DNA of 15,506 bases. Source: Micromonospora parva. Lineage in GTDB: Bacteria; Actinomycetota; Actinomycetes; Mycobacteriales; Micromonosporaceae. Made by a program: the position numbers and the translations under genes. Below, in pieces: positions 8,579-15,506 of this stretch; position 1 is the stretch's first letter; every line of letters starts with the position of its first letter. Location of the stretch: NCBI RefSeq assembly GCF_000718515.1, contig NZ_JNZS01000049.1, positions 1 to 15,506 on the forward strand, in the 5' to 3' direction. The notes beneath the pieces were generated by a model. It ran no database searches and had not been told where the DNA came from. It worked only from the letters and a program-made list of their open reading frames with translations.

Positions 8579-9486
8579 CCTTCGGTACGAAGATCGACGC
8601 CCCGAAGACCCGCGGGCCGGACGACAGCCGGGGTTACCGGATCTTCCGCGTCGTCAACACGGTGGTCCTGCTCGGCGTCGTGGTCGTGACGCTGTACCCG
8701 TTCCTCAACATCGTGGCCCGCTCGCTCAGCGAAGAGGCGTACATCATCGCCGGCAAGGTGAGCGTCGTCCCGCGTGGGTTCGACCTGACCGCGTACAAGC
8801 TGGTGATGTCGGACTCGCTGTTCTGGACGAACTACCGCAACACGGTGGTGTACACGGTGGTCGCCACGCTCATCTCCATCGTGCTGACCACCTGTTACGC
8901 GTACGTGCTGTCGAAGCCGCAGCTCAAGGGGCGCGGAGTGCTCGTCGGGGTCGCGCTGTTCACCATGTTCTTCTCCGGTGGTCTGATTCCCAACTACGTG
9001 CTGGTCACCAGCCTGGGGATGAAGAACACCATCTGGGCCGTGGTGGTCCCCAACGCCATCAGCGTGTTCAACCTGCTGGTGATGAAGGCGTTCTTCGAGA
9101 GTCTGCCGACCGAGTTGGAGGAGGCCGCGGCGGTCGACGGGCTGAACACGTACGGCATCCTGCTGCGGATCGTGCTGCCGCTGTCGAAGGCGATCATCGC
9201 GACGATGGTGCTCTTCTACGCGGTCTCCTTCTGGAACTCGTGGTTCACCGCGTTCCTCTACATGGACCAGCAGGATCTGCTGCCGGTCACCGTCTACCTG
9301 CGCAACCTCATCGCGGGCGCCACCGACGCACAGCAGTCCGGCGCTGCCGACGCCGACGTTGTGCAGGCCGCGGCCACCCTCCAGGCCGTGACGATCGTGC
9401 TCACCACAGTGCCGATCCTGGCGGTCTACCCCTTCGTCCAGCGGTACTTCGTCCGCGGCGTGATGCTCGGCGCGGTCAAGGGATGA
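8575..9486 (+). CDS. lplC: ABC sugar transporter permease, LplC/YtcP type
   Basis: The 303-residue second permease of the importer. The first helix is VVLLGVVVVTLYPFLNIVA (about 28-46), and the EAA loop is ELEEAAAVDGLNTYGI (from residue 180) with VLPLSK. The C-terminus YPFVQRYFVRGVMLGAVKG is typical of this group. The start is GTG 8575 inside the stop of lplB (GTGA overlap), so translation is coupled; GTG 8572 is an equally possible start one codon earlier. The partners are lplB and the binding protein lplA 52 bases downstream. No ATPase gene is present. Confidence 0.93.
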   Translation: MTFGTKIDAPKTRGPDDSRGYRIFRVVNTVVLLGVVVVTLYPFLNIVARSLSEEAYIIAGKVSVVPRGFDLTAYKLVMSDSLFWTNYRNTVVYTVVATLISIVLTTCYAYVLSKPQLKGRGVLVGVALFTMFFSGGLIPNYVLVTSLGMKNTIWAVVVPNAISVFNLLVMKAFFESLPTELEEAAAVDGLNTYGILLRIVLPLSKAIIATMVLFYAVSFWNSWFTAFLYMDQQDLLPVTVYLRNLIAGATDAQQSGAADADVVQAAATLQAVTIVLTTVPILAVYPFVQRYFVRGVMLGAVKG

Positions 9487-9538
9487 CGCCGAATGCCGCA
9501 CCGCGGCACCTCCGAACCCACCATCGAAAGGACGAGCC

Positions 9539-11176
9539 ATGCTCCACAAGACGTGGCGCCGCGTGGCGGTAGCCACCGCGGGTCTGCTCGCGCTCTCCCT
9601 TACCACCGCCTGTTCCGAGGACCCCGGTGAGTCGACGGACCTCTCCGGGAACCGGGTCGGCGCGATGGCCGACTACGGCGTCGGCGACCAGTTCAGGGCC
9701 AGCGAGACGCTCTCGTTCTCCACCCTCTACAACAACCACACGTTCTACCCGCTCAAGGAGGACTGGCTGTTCTGGTCCGAGTTGACGAAGCGGACCAACG
9801 TCACCATCGAACCGGTGGCCGTGCCGCTGAGCGACTACGAGCAGAAGCGCAGCCTGCTGATCGGCGCCGGGGACGCGCCGCTGATCATCCCGAAGACGTA
9901 CCACCCGCAGGAGAACGCGTTCGTGGCCTCCGGGGCGATCCTTCCGGTGAGCGACTACCTGGACCTGATGCCCAACCTCAAGGACAAGATCGCCAAGTGG
10001 AACCTCAAGCCGGAGATCGACAACCTGCGGCAGGCCGACGGTAAGTTCTACCTGCTGCCCGGGCTGCACGAGAAGCCCACGCAGGACTACACGGTGCTGG
10101 TGCGCACCGACATCATGCAGGAACTCAACCTGCCGACGCCGAAGACCTGGGACGACCTGTACGCCGTACTCAAGGCGATGAAAGCGAAGTACCCGAACGT
10201 CTACCCGTACTCCGACCTCTTCAGCAAGCCGAACCCGACCGGCGCGTTGCTGAACATCCTCGGCTCGGCCCACGGCACCCAGGCGGGCTGGGACTACCAG
10301 CACGCCACCTGGGACCCGGCGGCGAAGAAGTTCACCTACACCGGAGCGTCCGAGCAGTACAAGCAGATGGTCACCTTCCTGCACAAGCTCGTCGCCGAGG
10401 GCCTGCTCGACCCGGAGAGCTTCACCCAGACCGACGACCAGGCCCGGCAGAAGCTCGCCAACGGCAAGTCTTTCGTGGTCACCGGAAACGCGCAGACGCT
10501 GGTCAACAACCACCGGCCCGACCTGGCCAAGACCCTGCCGAACGCGAAGATGGCCAAGATCCCGCTGCCGGTCGGCCCGGCCGGCGAGGTCAACCCGTTC
10601 CCCCGGCTGGAGAACGGCATCATGATCTCCACGAAGGCCCGGGAGAGCAAGAACTTCGTGGCCATGATGCAGTTCATCGACTGGTTGTGGTACTCGGACG
10701 CCGGCCTGGAGTTCGCCCGCTGGGGCGTCGAGGGCACCACCTTCACCAAGGACGCCTCCGGGAAGCGCACGCTCAACCCTGGCGTCGACTTCCTCGGCCT
10801 CAACCCGAAGGCGCCCAAGCACCTGCAGAAGGACTTCGGCTTCCAGAACGGCGTCTTCGCCTACGGCGGCAGCCCCGACCTGGTCCGCGGGTTCTTCTCC
10901 CCGGAGGAGCTGGAGTTCCAGAAGGTGATGGACGCGCGTGCCCCGCGGATGGTGCCTCCGCCGGCCCCGTTGACCGACGAGGAGCGCGAGCAGGTGTCGC
11001 TCTGGGAGACGCCGCTGAAGGACTTCGTCACCCAGAACACGCTGAAGTTCGCCCTCGGCCAGCGGCCGCTCGCCGAGTGGGACGCGTACGTGGCGGAGCT
11101 GAAGGCCAAGAACTCCGACCAGTACATCGAGCTGGTCAACAAGGCGTACGAGCGGTTCCAGAAGAACAACGGCTGA
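9539..11176 (+). CDS. lplA: Sugar-binding lipoprotein of the ABC importer, LplA type
   Basis: A 545-residue extracellular solute-binding protein. The signal peptide MLHKTWRRVAVATAGLLALS ends in the lipobox LTTAC, with Cys25 as the lipid anchor. The mature chain has features of the large LplA/YtcQ group (about 500 residues or more): early FWSELTKRTNV, then WNLKPEIDNLRQADGKFYLLPG and TPKTWDDLYAVLKAMKAKYP. GAAAGGA stands 6 bases before the ATG. It sits third in the operon and is followed by a strong hairpin that may raise its transcript level over downstream genes. The ligand is inferred from GH67 context to be aldotetrauronate-like; the sequence alone does not show it. Confidence 0.93.
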   Translation: MLHKTWRRVAVATAGLLALSLTTACSEDPGESTDLSGNRVGAMADYGVGDQFRASETLSFSTLYNNHTFYPLKEDWLFWSELTKRTNVTIEPVAVPLSDYEQKRSLLIGAGDAPLIIPKTYHPQENAFVASGAILPVSDYLDLMPNLKDKIAKWNLKPEIDNLRQADGKFYLLPGLHEKPTQDYTVLVRTDIMQELNLPTPKTWDDLYAVLKAMKAKYPNVYPYSDLFSKPNPTGALLNILGSAHGTQAGWDYQHATWDPAAKKFTYTGASEQYKQMVTFLHKLVAEGLLDPESFTQTDDQARQKLANGKSFVVTGNAQTLVNNHRPDLAKTLPNAKMAKIPLPVGPAGEVNPFPRLENGIMISTKARESKNFVAMMQFIDWLWYSDAGLEFARWGVEGTTFTKDASGKRTLNPGVDFLGLNPKAPKHLQKDFGFQNGVFAYGGSPDLVRGFFSPEELEFQKVMDARAPRMVPPPAPLTDEEREQVSLWETPLKDFVTQNTLKFALGQRPLAEWDAYVAELKAKNSDQYIELVNKAYERFQKNNG

Positions 11177-11180
11177 TCAG

Positions 11181-11223
11181 CGAGGTCCGGTCGGGCGGCC
11201 AGTCGCGGCCCGACCGGACCTCG
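11181..11223 (+). terminator. Intra-operon hairpin after lplA
   Basis: A perfect 16-bp GC-rich stem (11181-11196 with 11208-11223) has an 11-base loop and begins 5 bases after the lplA stop. There is no T tract. In importer operons such stems often protect or partly terminate the message, giving more binding protein than later products. The yesL ribosome site lies 24 bases after the stem. Confidence 0.7.
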
Positions 11224-11259
11224 TCGTGAGCACCGGTCGGACGATCAGAGGAAACGACA

Positions 11260-11949
11260 GTGAGTGGCGCGGCCCAGACCTGGCGACAGTTCGGCGACGG
11301 ACCACTGTCGCGGATCACCTCACGCGTCTACATCCTGCTCGTGGTCGAACTGCTCCTGCTGCTCACCACAGTGCCCGGCCTGCTCCCGTTGCTGCTGCTG
11401 GACCGCGACCCCAGCAACCTGCCGCTGGTCGCGCTCCTCCTGGTACCTGTCGGTCCGGCCCTCTCCGCCGCCCTGTACGTCCTGCGCCACCAGCGAACCG
11501 ACCTGACCGACCTGCGCCCGGCCGCGGTGTTCTGGCGCGGCTACCGGGCGAACGCGTTCGGGGTGCTGCGCATCTGGGTGCCGACGCTGCTGTGGTTGGC
11601 CGTGCTCGCCCTGAACCTCGCCTACCGGGACGCGATCGGCCTGGCGACCTGGTGGACGGTGCCGTTGGTGCTGATCGCGGTGGCGGTGACACTCGGCGCG
11701 GCCAACGCCCTGGTGATCACCTCGCTGTTCGACTTCCGCACCCGGGACGTGCTCCGACTGGCGGTGCACTTCCTCGTGCGTACCCCGGCGGTCACCGTCG
11801 GGAACGTCCTGCTGCTGGCCGCGGCGGCCGGGGTCACCGCGGTCCTCTCCGAGGCGGTGCTGACGCTGCTCGCGTCGATCGCCGCCCTGGCGTTCCTGCG
11901 CGTCAGCGAGCCGATGATCCACCTGATTCGGAAGGAGTTCACGACATGA
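11260..11949 (+). CDS. yesL: YesL/DUF624 family membrane protein
   Basis: A 229-residue, very hydrophobic protein with about five to six membrane helices, beginning ILLVVELLLLLTTVPGLLPL after an N-terminal GPLSRITSR motif like the GPLYR segment of YesL proteins. The exact role is unknown; the family is nearly always found beside Lpl-type importers and plant-polysaccharide hydrolases, and an accessory role in uptake is generally assumed. The start is GTG with AGAGGAAA upstream. Its stop overlaps the next small ORF (ATGA). Confidence 0.82.
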   Translation: MSGAAQTWRQFGDGPLSRITSRVYILLVVELLLLLTTVPGLLPLLLLDRDPSNLPLVALLLVPVGPALSAALYVLRHQRTDLTDLRPAAVFWRGYRANAFGVLRIWVPTLLWLAVLALNLAYRDAIGLATWWTVPLVLIAVAVTLGAANALVITSLFDFRTRDVLRLAVHFLVRTPAVTVGNVLLLAAAAGVTAVLSEAVLTLLASIAALAFLRVSEPMIHLIRKEFTT

Positions 11950-12080
11950 GCCTGCCCCTGAGCGCCACGGTGCCCTTCGGGGGCGACCACAACCCGCGAC
12001 AGGAGACCGAACCGCCGTCGGCGCTCGCCACCCCGCGACTGCCGGCGTACCGGGTCGTCGTGCTGGAGGGAGACCGGTGA
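11946..12080 (+). CDS. 44-residue small ORF, possibly the remnant of a deleted glycosidase gene
   Basis: The ATG at 11946 overlaps the yesL stop (ATGA) and the ORF's own TGA overlaps the next gene's GTG (GTGA). AAGGAG stands 8 bases before the start, so translation is very likely coupled on both sides. The peptide begins MSLPLSATVPFGGDHNPRQ and ends RLPAYRVVVLEGDR. The first part recalls the FGGDYNPEQW segment near the N-terminus of GH42 beta-galactosidases. The end recalls the last strand of C-terminal beta-sandwich domains in glycosidases. I infer an in-frame internal deletion that left the two ends of a hydrolase gene. It may instead be a genuine small protein of unknown function. It has no membrane segment and no signal peptide. 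Confidence 0.6.
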   Translation: MSLPLSATVPFGGDHNPRQETEPPSALATPRLPAYRVVVLEGDR

Positions 12081-14215
12081 ACGCCGAAGAGTCAGTGGAC
12101 CTGGAGCAGTTGATGTTCGTCGACGAGCCGATGGATGGTGACGGGCCGCGGGTCCACCCGGCCTGGTTGCCCCCGGAGGCGTTCCGGTCGCTCGGTGCGC
12201 GCCGCGTCCTCCTGCACGGCGAGGGGTTGCTCGTCGACACTGTCCTCGACGAGGTCTCACGGGCCTGCGCGCGCTACGGCGGGCTGGTGTGGCACTCCCC
12301 GTCCTGGGATGTCGACGTCGACCTGGTGCTCGCCCTGCGCGACGCCGCTGAGCTGCCCAACCCGTCGGTTGAGGCGGCCCGTGCCGCCGGTGAGGCGGCG
12401 CTGGTCGAGCTGGGCGACGGCGAGACGCTCGGCGACGAGGGTTTCGTGTTGGCGCGGGCCGGTGACGTGACGGTCGTGCTGGCCGACGCGCCGGCCGGCC
12501 TGCTGTACGGGCTCTTCCACGTGGTCCGGCTCTGCGCGGCGGCCTTCGACCCGGCCCGCCCGCCGGAGTGGCACCGGCCGGCGCTGCGCCGGCGGATGCT
12601 GAACCACTGGGACAACGTCGCTGTGCACCCGGTGATGGGCCAGGTCGAACGGGGGTACGCCGGCGGTTCGATCTTCTGGCGGGACGGCCGTTCGCGCGGC
12701 GACCTGGACCGGGTGCGGGAGTACGCGCGGCTGTTGGCGTCCTGCGGGGTCAACGCGATCTCGGTGAACAACGTCAACGTGGTCCGCACCGAGGCGCTGC
12801 TGCTCACCGAACGGCTCGGTGACGTGGCCGAGATCGCGGACGTGCTGCGCCGCTACGGCATCCGGGTGCACCTGTCGGTCAGCTTCGCCGCGCCGGTGCT
12901 CCTCGGTGGCCTGTCGACCGCCGACCCCCTCGACGAGAACGTGCGGGTCTGGTGGGCCGCGACCACCCGGCGGGTGTACGAGCGCATCCCGGACTTCGGC
13001 GGTTACCTGGTGAAGGCCGACTCGGAGGGGCAGCCGGGCCCGTTCACGTACGGCCGTGACCACGCCGACGGCGCGAACCTGCTGGCCGAGGCGCTCGCCC
13101 CGCACGGGGGAGTGGTGCACTGGCGGGCGTTCGTCTACAACCACCACCAGGACTGGCGGGACCGGTCCACCGACCGGGCGCGGGCCGCCTACGATCACTT
13201 CGCCCCGCTCGACGGGCGCTTCCGCACCAACGTGGTCGTCCAGGTGAAGTTCGGTCCGGTGGACTTCCAGACGCGGGAGCCGATCTCACCGGTGCTCGCC
13301 GCGATGCCGGCGACCCGGTTGGCGGTGGAGTTGCAGGTCACCCAGGAGTACACGGGCCAGCAGCGGCACGTCTGCCACCTCGGTCCGTGGTGGAGTGAGG
13401 TGCTCAGCTTCGCCCCCTGGGGGCCCGGCGGGCGGACGATCGCCGACGTGGTCACCGGGGAGGCGGGGGCGGGCGGCGGGATGGTCGCCGTCGCCAACGT
13501 CGGCGACGACCCGTTCTGGACCGGGCATCCGTTGGCGCAGGCCAACCTGTACTCGTTCGGCCGGCTGGCCTGGGACCCGCGGCGGGACCCGACGGCGGTC
13601 CTCGACGAGTGGATCACGCTGACCTTCCCGCCGTCGGCGACCGCCGACGCGGAGCTGGTGCGGCGTACCCTGCACGAGATCATGGACGACTCGTGGCGCA
13701 CCTACGAGCGCTACACCGCCCCGCTGGGCGTCGGCTTCATGGTCAACCCCGGCGACCACTACGGCCCCGGCGTCGACGGGTACGAGTACACGCGGTGGGG
13801 CACCTACCACTTCGCCGACCGCGACGGCGTCGGCGTGGACCGCAGCCGCGCGTCGGGCACCGGTTTCACCGGCCAGTACCCGCCGTACTGGGCGCAGGTG
13901 TACGAGTCACCCGAGAGCTGCCCCGACGAGCTGTTGCTCTTCTTCCACCACGTGCCGTACGGGCATGTGCTGCACAGCGGCTCGACGGTCATCCAGCACA
14001 TCTACGACACCCACTTCGCGGGGGTGGAGGAGGTGACGGCGATGCGGCGACGGTGGCAGCGGCTCAACGGCATGATCGACCCGAGCGTGTACGAGCGGGT
14101 CGCCGAACGCCTGGAGGAGCAGGTGCGGTGTGCCACCGAGTGGCGCGACCAGATCAACACGTACTTCTTCCGCAAGTCCGGGGTGCCGGACGAGCGAGGG
14201 CGGGACATCTACTGA
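12077..14215 (+). CDS. aguA: GH67 alpha-glucuronidase
   Basis: A 712-residue cytoplasmic enzyme (no signal peptide) that removes 4-O-methylglucuronic acid from the non-reducing end of xylooligosaccharides. GH67 landmarks: RRMLNHWDN; YLVKADSEGQPGPFTYGRDHADG with the acid Glu317; VKFGPVDFQTREPISP with Asp396; and ELQVTQEYTGQ with Glu424. The 28-residue gap between Asp396 and Glu424 equals that between Asp365 and Glu393 of Cellvibrio GlcA67A, so the active site looks whole. The length is normal for the family. GTG 12077 has GGAGGG 6 bases upstream and lies within the stop of the 44-residue ORF. It is the last gene of the importer operon and defines its likely substrate, aldouronates. The neighbour family GH115 is excluded by these motifs. 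Confidence 0.96.
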   Translation: MNAEESVDLEQLMFVDEPMDGDGPRVHPAWLPPEAFRSLGARRVLLHGEGLLVDTVLDEVSRACARYGGLVWHSPSWDVDVDLVLALRDAAELPNPSVEAARAAGEAALVELGDGETLGDEGFVLARAGDVTVVLADAPAGLLYGLFHVVRLCAAAFDPARPPEWHRPALRRRMLNHWDNVAVHPVMGQVERGYAGGSIFWRDGRSRGDLDRVREYARLLASCGVNAISVNNVNVVRTEALLLTERLGDVAEIADVLRRYGIRVHLSVSFAAPVLLGGLSTADPLDENVRVWWAATTRRVYERIPDFGGYLVKADSEGQPGPFTYGRDHADGANLLAEALAPHGGVVHWRAFVYNHHQDWRDRSTDRARAAYDHFAPLDGRFRTNVVVQVKFGPVDFQTREPISPVLAAMPATRLAVELQVTQEYTGQQRHVCHLGPWWSEVLSFAPWGPGGRTIADVVTGEAGAGGGMVAVANVGDDPFWTGHPLAQANLYSFGRLAWDPRRDPTAVLDEWITLTFPPSATADAELVRRTLHEIMDDSWRTYERYTAPLGVGFMVNPGDHYGPGVDGYEYTRWGTYHFADRDGVGVDRSRASGTGFTGQYPPYWAQVYESPESCPDELLLFFHHVPYGHVLHSGSTVIQHIYDTHFAGVEEVTAMRRRWQRLNGMIDPSVYERVAERLEEQVRCATEWRDQINTYFFRKSGVPDERGRDIY

Positions 14216-14220
14216 GCGGC

Positions 14221-14256
14221 GACCGAGGGCCCGACCACCCGGTCGGGCCGTCGGTC
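14221..14256 (+). terminator. Terminator of the importer/alpha-glucuronidase operon
   Basis: GGCCCGACC (14228-14236) pairs with GGTCGGGCC (14241-14249) around the loop ACCC. After one G/G mismatch the stem goes on with GACCGA/TCGGTC (14221-14226, 14251-14256). It starts 5 bases after the aguA stop and has no T tract. Confidence 0.8.
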
Positions 14257-14377
14257 ACCTCGCGCTCACCGGGGTCTGCGCGTACCGATAATGTCCCGGT
14301 AATTTCTCGCGACCTGTAGTCGCTGATCATGCCGGTCGATGTCGGTGGTAGCGCAGGTGGCCGCCGGAACCGCTGCG

Positions 14378-14420
14378 GCGAAAGGTTTCCGGAAGTCTTG
14401 ACAATCGAACGTGCTCGATT
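14378..14420 (+). promoter_or_regulatory. Candidate operator and -35 of the secreted esterase gene
   Basis: GCGAAAGGTTTCCGG (14378-14392) resembles the operators before lplB, and GGTTTCCGGAA (14384-14394) is shared base for base with 7518-7528. A perfect TTGACA follows at 14398-14403, but no convincing -10 stands 16-18 bases later. AATCGA/TCGATT (14403-14408, 14415-14420) form an inverted repeat over the would-be spacer. The rest of the gap (14257-14521) holds only a small GCGAC/GTCGC hairpin (14309-14323) and AAGGGA (14508-14513), the ribosome site. A shared LacI-type regulon is inferred. Confidence 0.5.
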
Positions 14421-14521
14421 GAAGCTGGCATGGTCACGCGAGCCGCGGTCAAGGTCGGGCGAAGGGCAGTCCTCGACTCAAGTCCCCTTCCACGCGCCTT
14501 TTTTCGCAAGGGATCGCGACG

Positions 14522-15506
14522 ATGACACTCAAGACGAAAACGCTCGGCGTCGTCATGGCTGCCGTGACGTTGGCCGCCGCCGCGCTGACGTTCGCCACCC
14601 CCGCGTCGGCGGCGACGCTCACGCAGGTGACCAACTTCGGCACCAACCCCACCAACCTGCAGATGCACCTGTACGTCCCGGACCGGGTGGCGACCCGACC
14701 GGCGATTCTCCTGGCGATGCACTACTGCACCGGGACGGGCCCCGCGTTCCACTCGGGCACGCAGTACGCATCCCTGGCGGACCGGTACGGGTTCATCGTG
14801 ATCTACCCGTCGGCAACCCGCAGCAGTAAGTGCTGGGACGTCTACTCGCCGCAGGCGTTGCGCCGTGGCGGCGGCAGCGACCCGGTCGGGCTGATGTCCA
14901 TGGTCGACTACGTGAAGCAGCGCTACTCCGCCGACCCCGCGCGGATCTTCGCCACCGGCACCTCGTCCGGCGCGATGATGACCAACGTCATGCTGGGTGA
15001 CTACCCGGACGTCTTCGCGGCGGGCGCCTCGTTCGCCGGGGTTCCGTTCGCCTGTTTCGCCACCGGCGGCACCTCGGAGTGGAACAGCCAGTGCGCGAAC
15101 GGGCAACTCATCCGGACCGCGCAGCAGTGGGGTGACCTCGTCCGGGAGGCGTACCCCGGCTACACCGGACAGCGACCCCGGATGCAGATCTGGCACGGCA
15201 CCAACGATGAGACGCTGCGCTACCCGAACTTCGGTGAGCAGGTCAAGCAGTGGACCAACGTGCACGGGCTGAGCCAGACCCCGACGTACACCGACTCCCC
15301 GCAGTCCGGCTACACCCGCACCCGGTACGGCAGCAGCGGCCCGATGGCGCCGGTCGAGGCGATCAGCATGCAGGGTGTCACGCACAACCTTCCGGTCGAC
15401 GCCGCGCAGGTGATCCGCTTCTTCGGGCTGGACGGGACCGCACCGCCGACCACCCCGCCCCCGACCACCCCACCCCCGACCACCCCACCCCCGACCACCC
15501 CACCCC
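14522..15506 (+). CDS. Secreted CE1-family esterase (acetylxylan/feruloyl esterase type), 3' end outside window
   Basis: The open frame runs off the window end after 328 codons. The signal peptide MTLKTKTLGVVMAAVTLAAA continues to a likely cut after TPASA (residue 30). The mature domain is a CE1/PHB-depolymerase-like alpha/beta-hydrolase with MHYCTGTG, YGFIVIYPSATRSSKCWDV, the nucleophile Ser148 in GTSSG, Asp229 in WHGTNDETLRYPNF and His288 in VTHNLPV. Four cysteines (HYC, KCW, ACF, QCA) probably form disulfides. From residue 309 a PTTPP repeat linker begins, so a carbohydrate-binding module is expected beyond the window. The enzyme would deacetylate (or deferuloylate) xylan outside the cell, opening it to the GH10 xylanase. 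Which ester it prefers cannot be told from the sequence; acetylxylan is the better guess. Confidence 0.92.
   Translation, partial: MTLKTKTLGVVMAAVTLAAAALTFATPASAATLTQVTNFGTNPTNLQMHLYVPDRVATRPAILLAMHYCTGTGPAFHSGTQYASLADRYGFIVIYPSATRSSKCWDVYSPQALRRGGGSDPVGLMSMVDYVKQRYSADPARIFATGTSSGAMMTNVMLGDYPDVFAAGASFAGVPFACFATGGTSEWNSQCANGQLIRTAQQWGDLVREAYPGYTGQRPRMQIWHGTNDETLRYPNFGEQVKQWTNVHGLSQTPTYTDSPQSGYTRTRYGSSGPMAPVEAISMQGVTHNLPVDAAQVIRFFGLDGTAPPTTPPPTTPPPTTPPPTTPP
15446..15505 (+). repeat. 15-bp tandem repeat coding a PTTPP linker
   Basis: Four complete units of CCGACCACCCC[G/A]CCC run to the window end; the first has G and the rest A at the variable base. In frame each unit encodes Pro-Thr-Thr-Pro-Pro, a flexible and often glycosylated linker of secreted actinomycete glycosidases. 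The true copy number cannot be seen here. It is not a CRISPR array. Confidence 0.9.

Noticed and set aside
11226..12080. 284-codon plus-strand frame starting before yesL
   Set aside because: Its first part is an out-of-frame shadow of yesL; only the last 44 codons, from ATG 11946, are supported by ribosome site and stop/start overlaps.
15446..15506. Possible CRISPR or satellite array
   Set aside because: The units are adjacent without spacers and encode an in-frame PTTPP protein linker.

Overview
The window is high-GC DNA with GTG starts, strong C/G third-position bias and compact overlapping operons. Gene types (twin seven-bladed WD40/STAND protein, GH10-CBM2 xylanase, secreted CE1 esterase with a Pro-Thr linker, MsiK-style transporter without its own ATPase) point to a filamentous actinomycete, most likely Micromonosporaceae. 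This is inferred from content and style, not from a database search.

Layout. (1) Bases 1-1033: 3' part of a secreted GH10 xylanase with a CBM2 module, closed by a strong hairpin at 1047-1085. (2) 1086-1528: a non-coding stretch with a candidate promoter and an inverted repeat. (3) 1529-5173: a 1214-residue HTH-nSTAND1 NTPase-transmembrane-WD40 protein, unrelated to sugar metabolism. Its stop codon shares one small hairpin with the stop of the convergent next gene. (4) 5183-7291, minus strand: a lacI-family regulator followed by a cytoplasmic CE7 acetyl-xylooligosaccharide esterase. (5) 7292-7588: a divergent control region with a good promoter (TTGACA-N17-TAGGTT) and several CGAAA-G-TTTCG-type operators. 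(6) 7589-14215, plus strand: lplB-lplC-lplA (ABC importer without ATPase), a YesL/DUF624 membrane protein, a 44-codon small ORF, and a GH67 alpha-glucuronidase, closed by a terminator at 14221-14256. (7) 14522 to the end: a secreted CE1 esterase (acetylxylan or feruloyl esterase type), cut off inside a PTTPP repeat linker.

Read together, most of the window is a glucuronoxylan-utilisation locus. Secreted GH10 and CE1 enzymes would trim xylan outside the cell. The Lpl-type importer would bring in aldouronates (methylglucuronosyl xylooligosaccharides). GH67 would remove the glucuronate and CE7 the acetyl groups inside, with the LacI protein as the likely common repressor. This resembles the aldouronate-utilisation clusters known from Paenibacillus, but with LacI control and a YesL protein.

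Most worth a second look: the GH10 gene lacks a barrel helix, in frame, exactly where its codon usage changes abruptly; the 44-codon ORF is translationally coupled on both sides and looks like the two ends of a lost glycosidase gene; and the STAND/WD40 signalling protein sits inside a carbohydrate locus with its own inverted-repeat leader.
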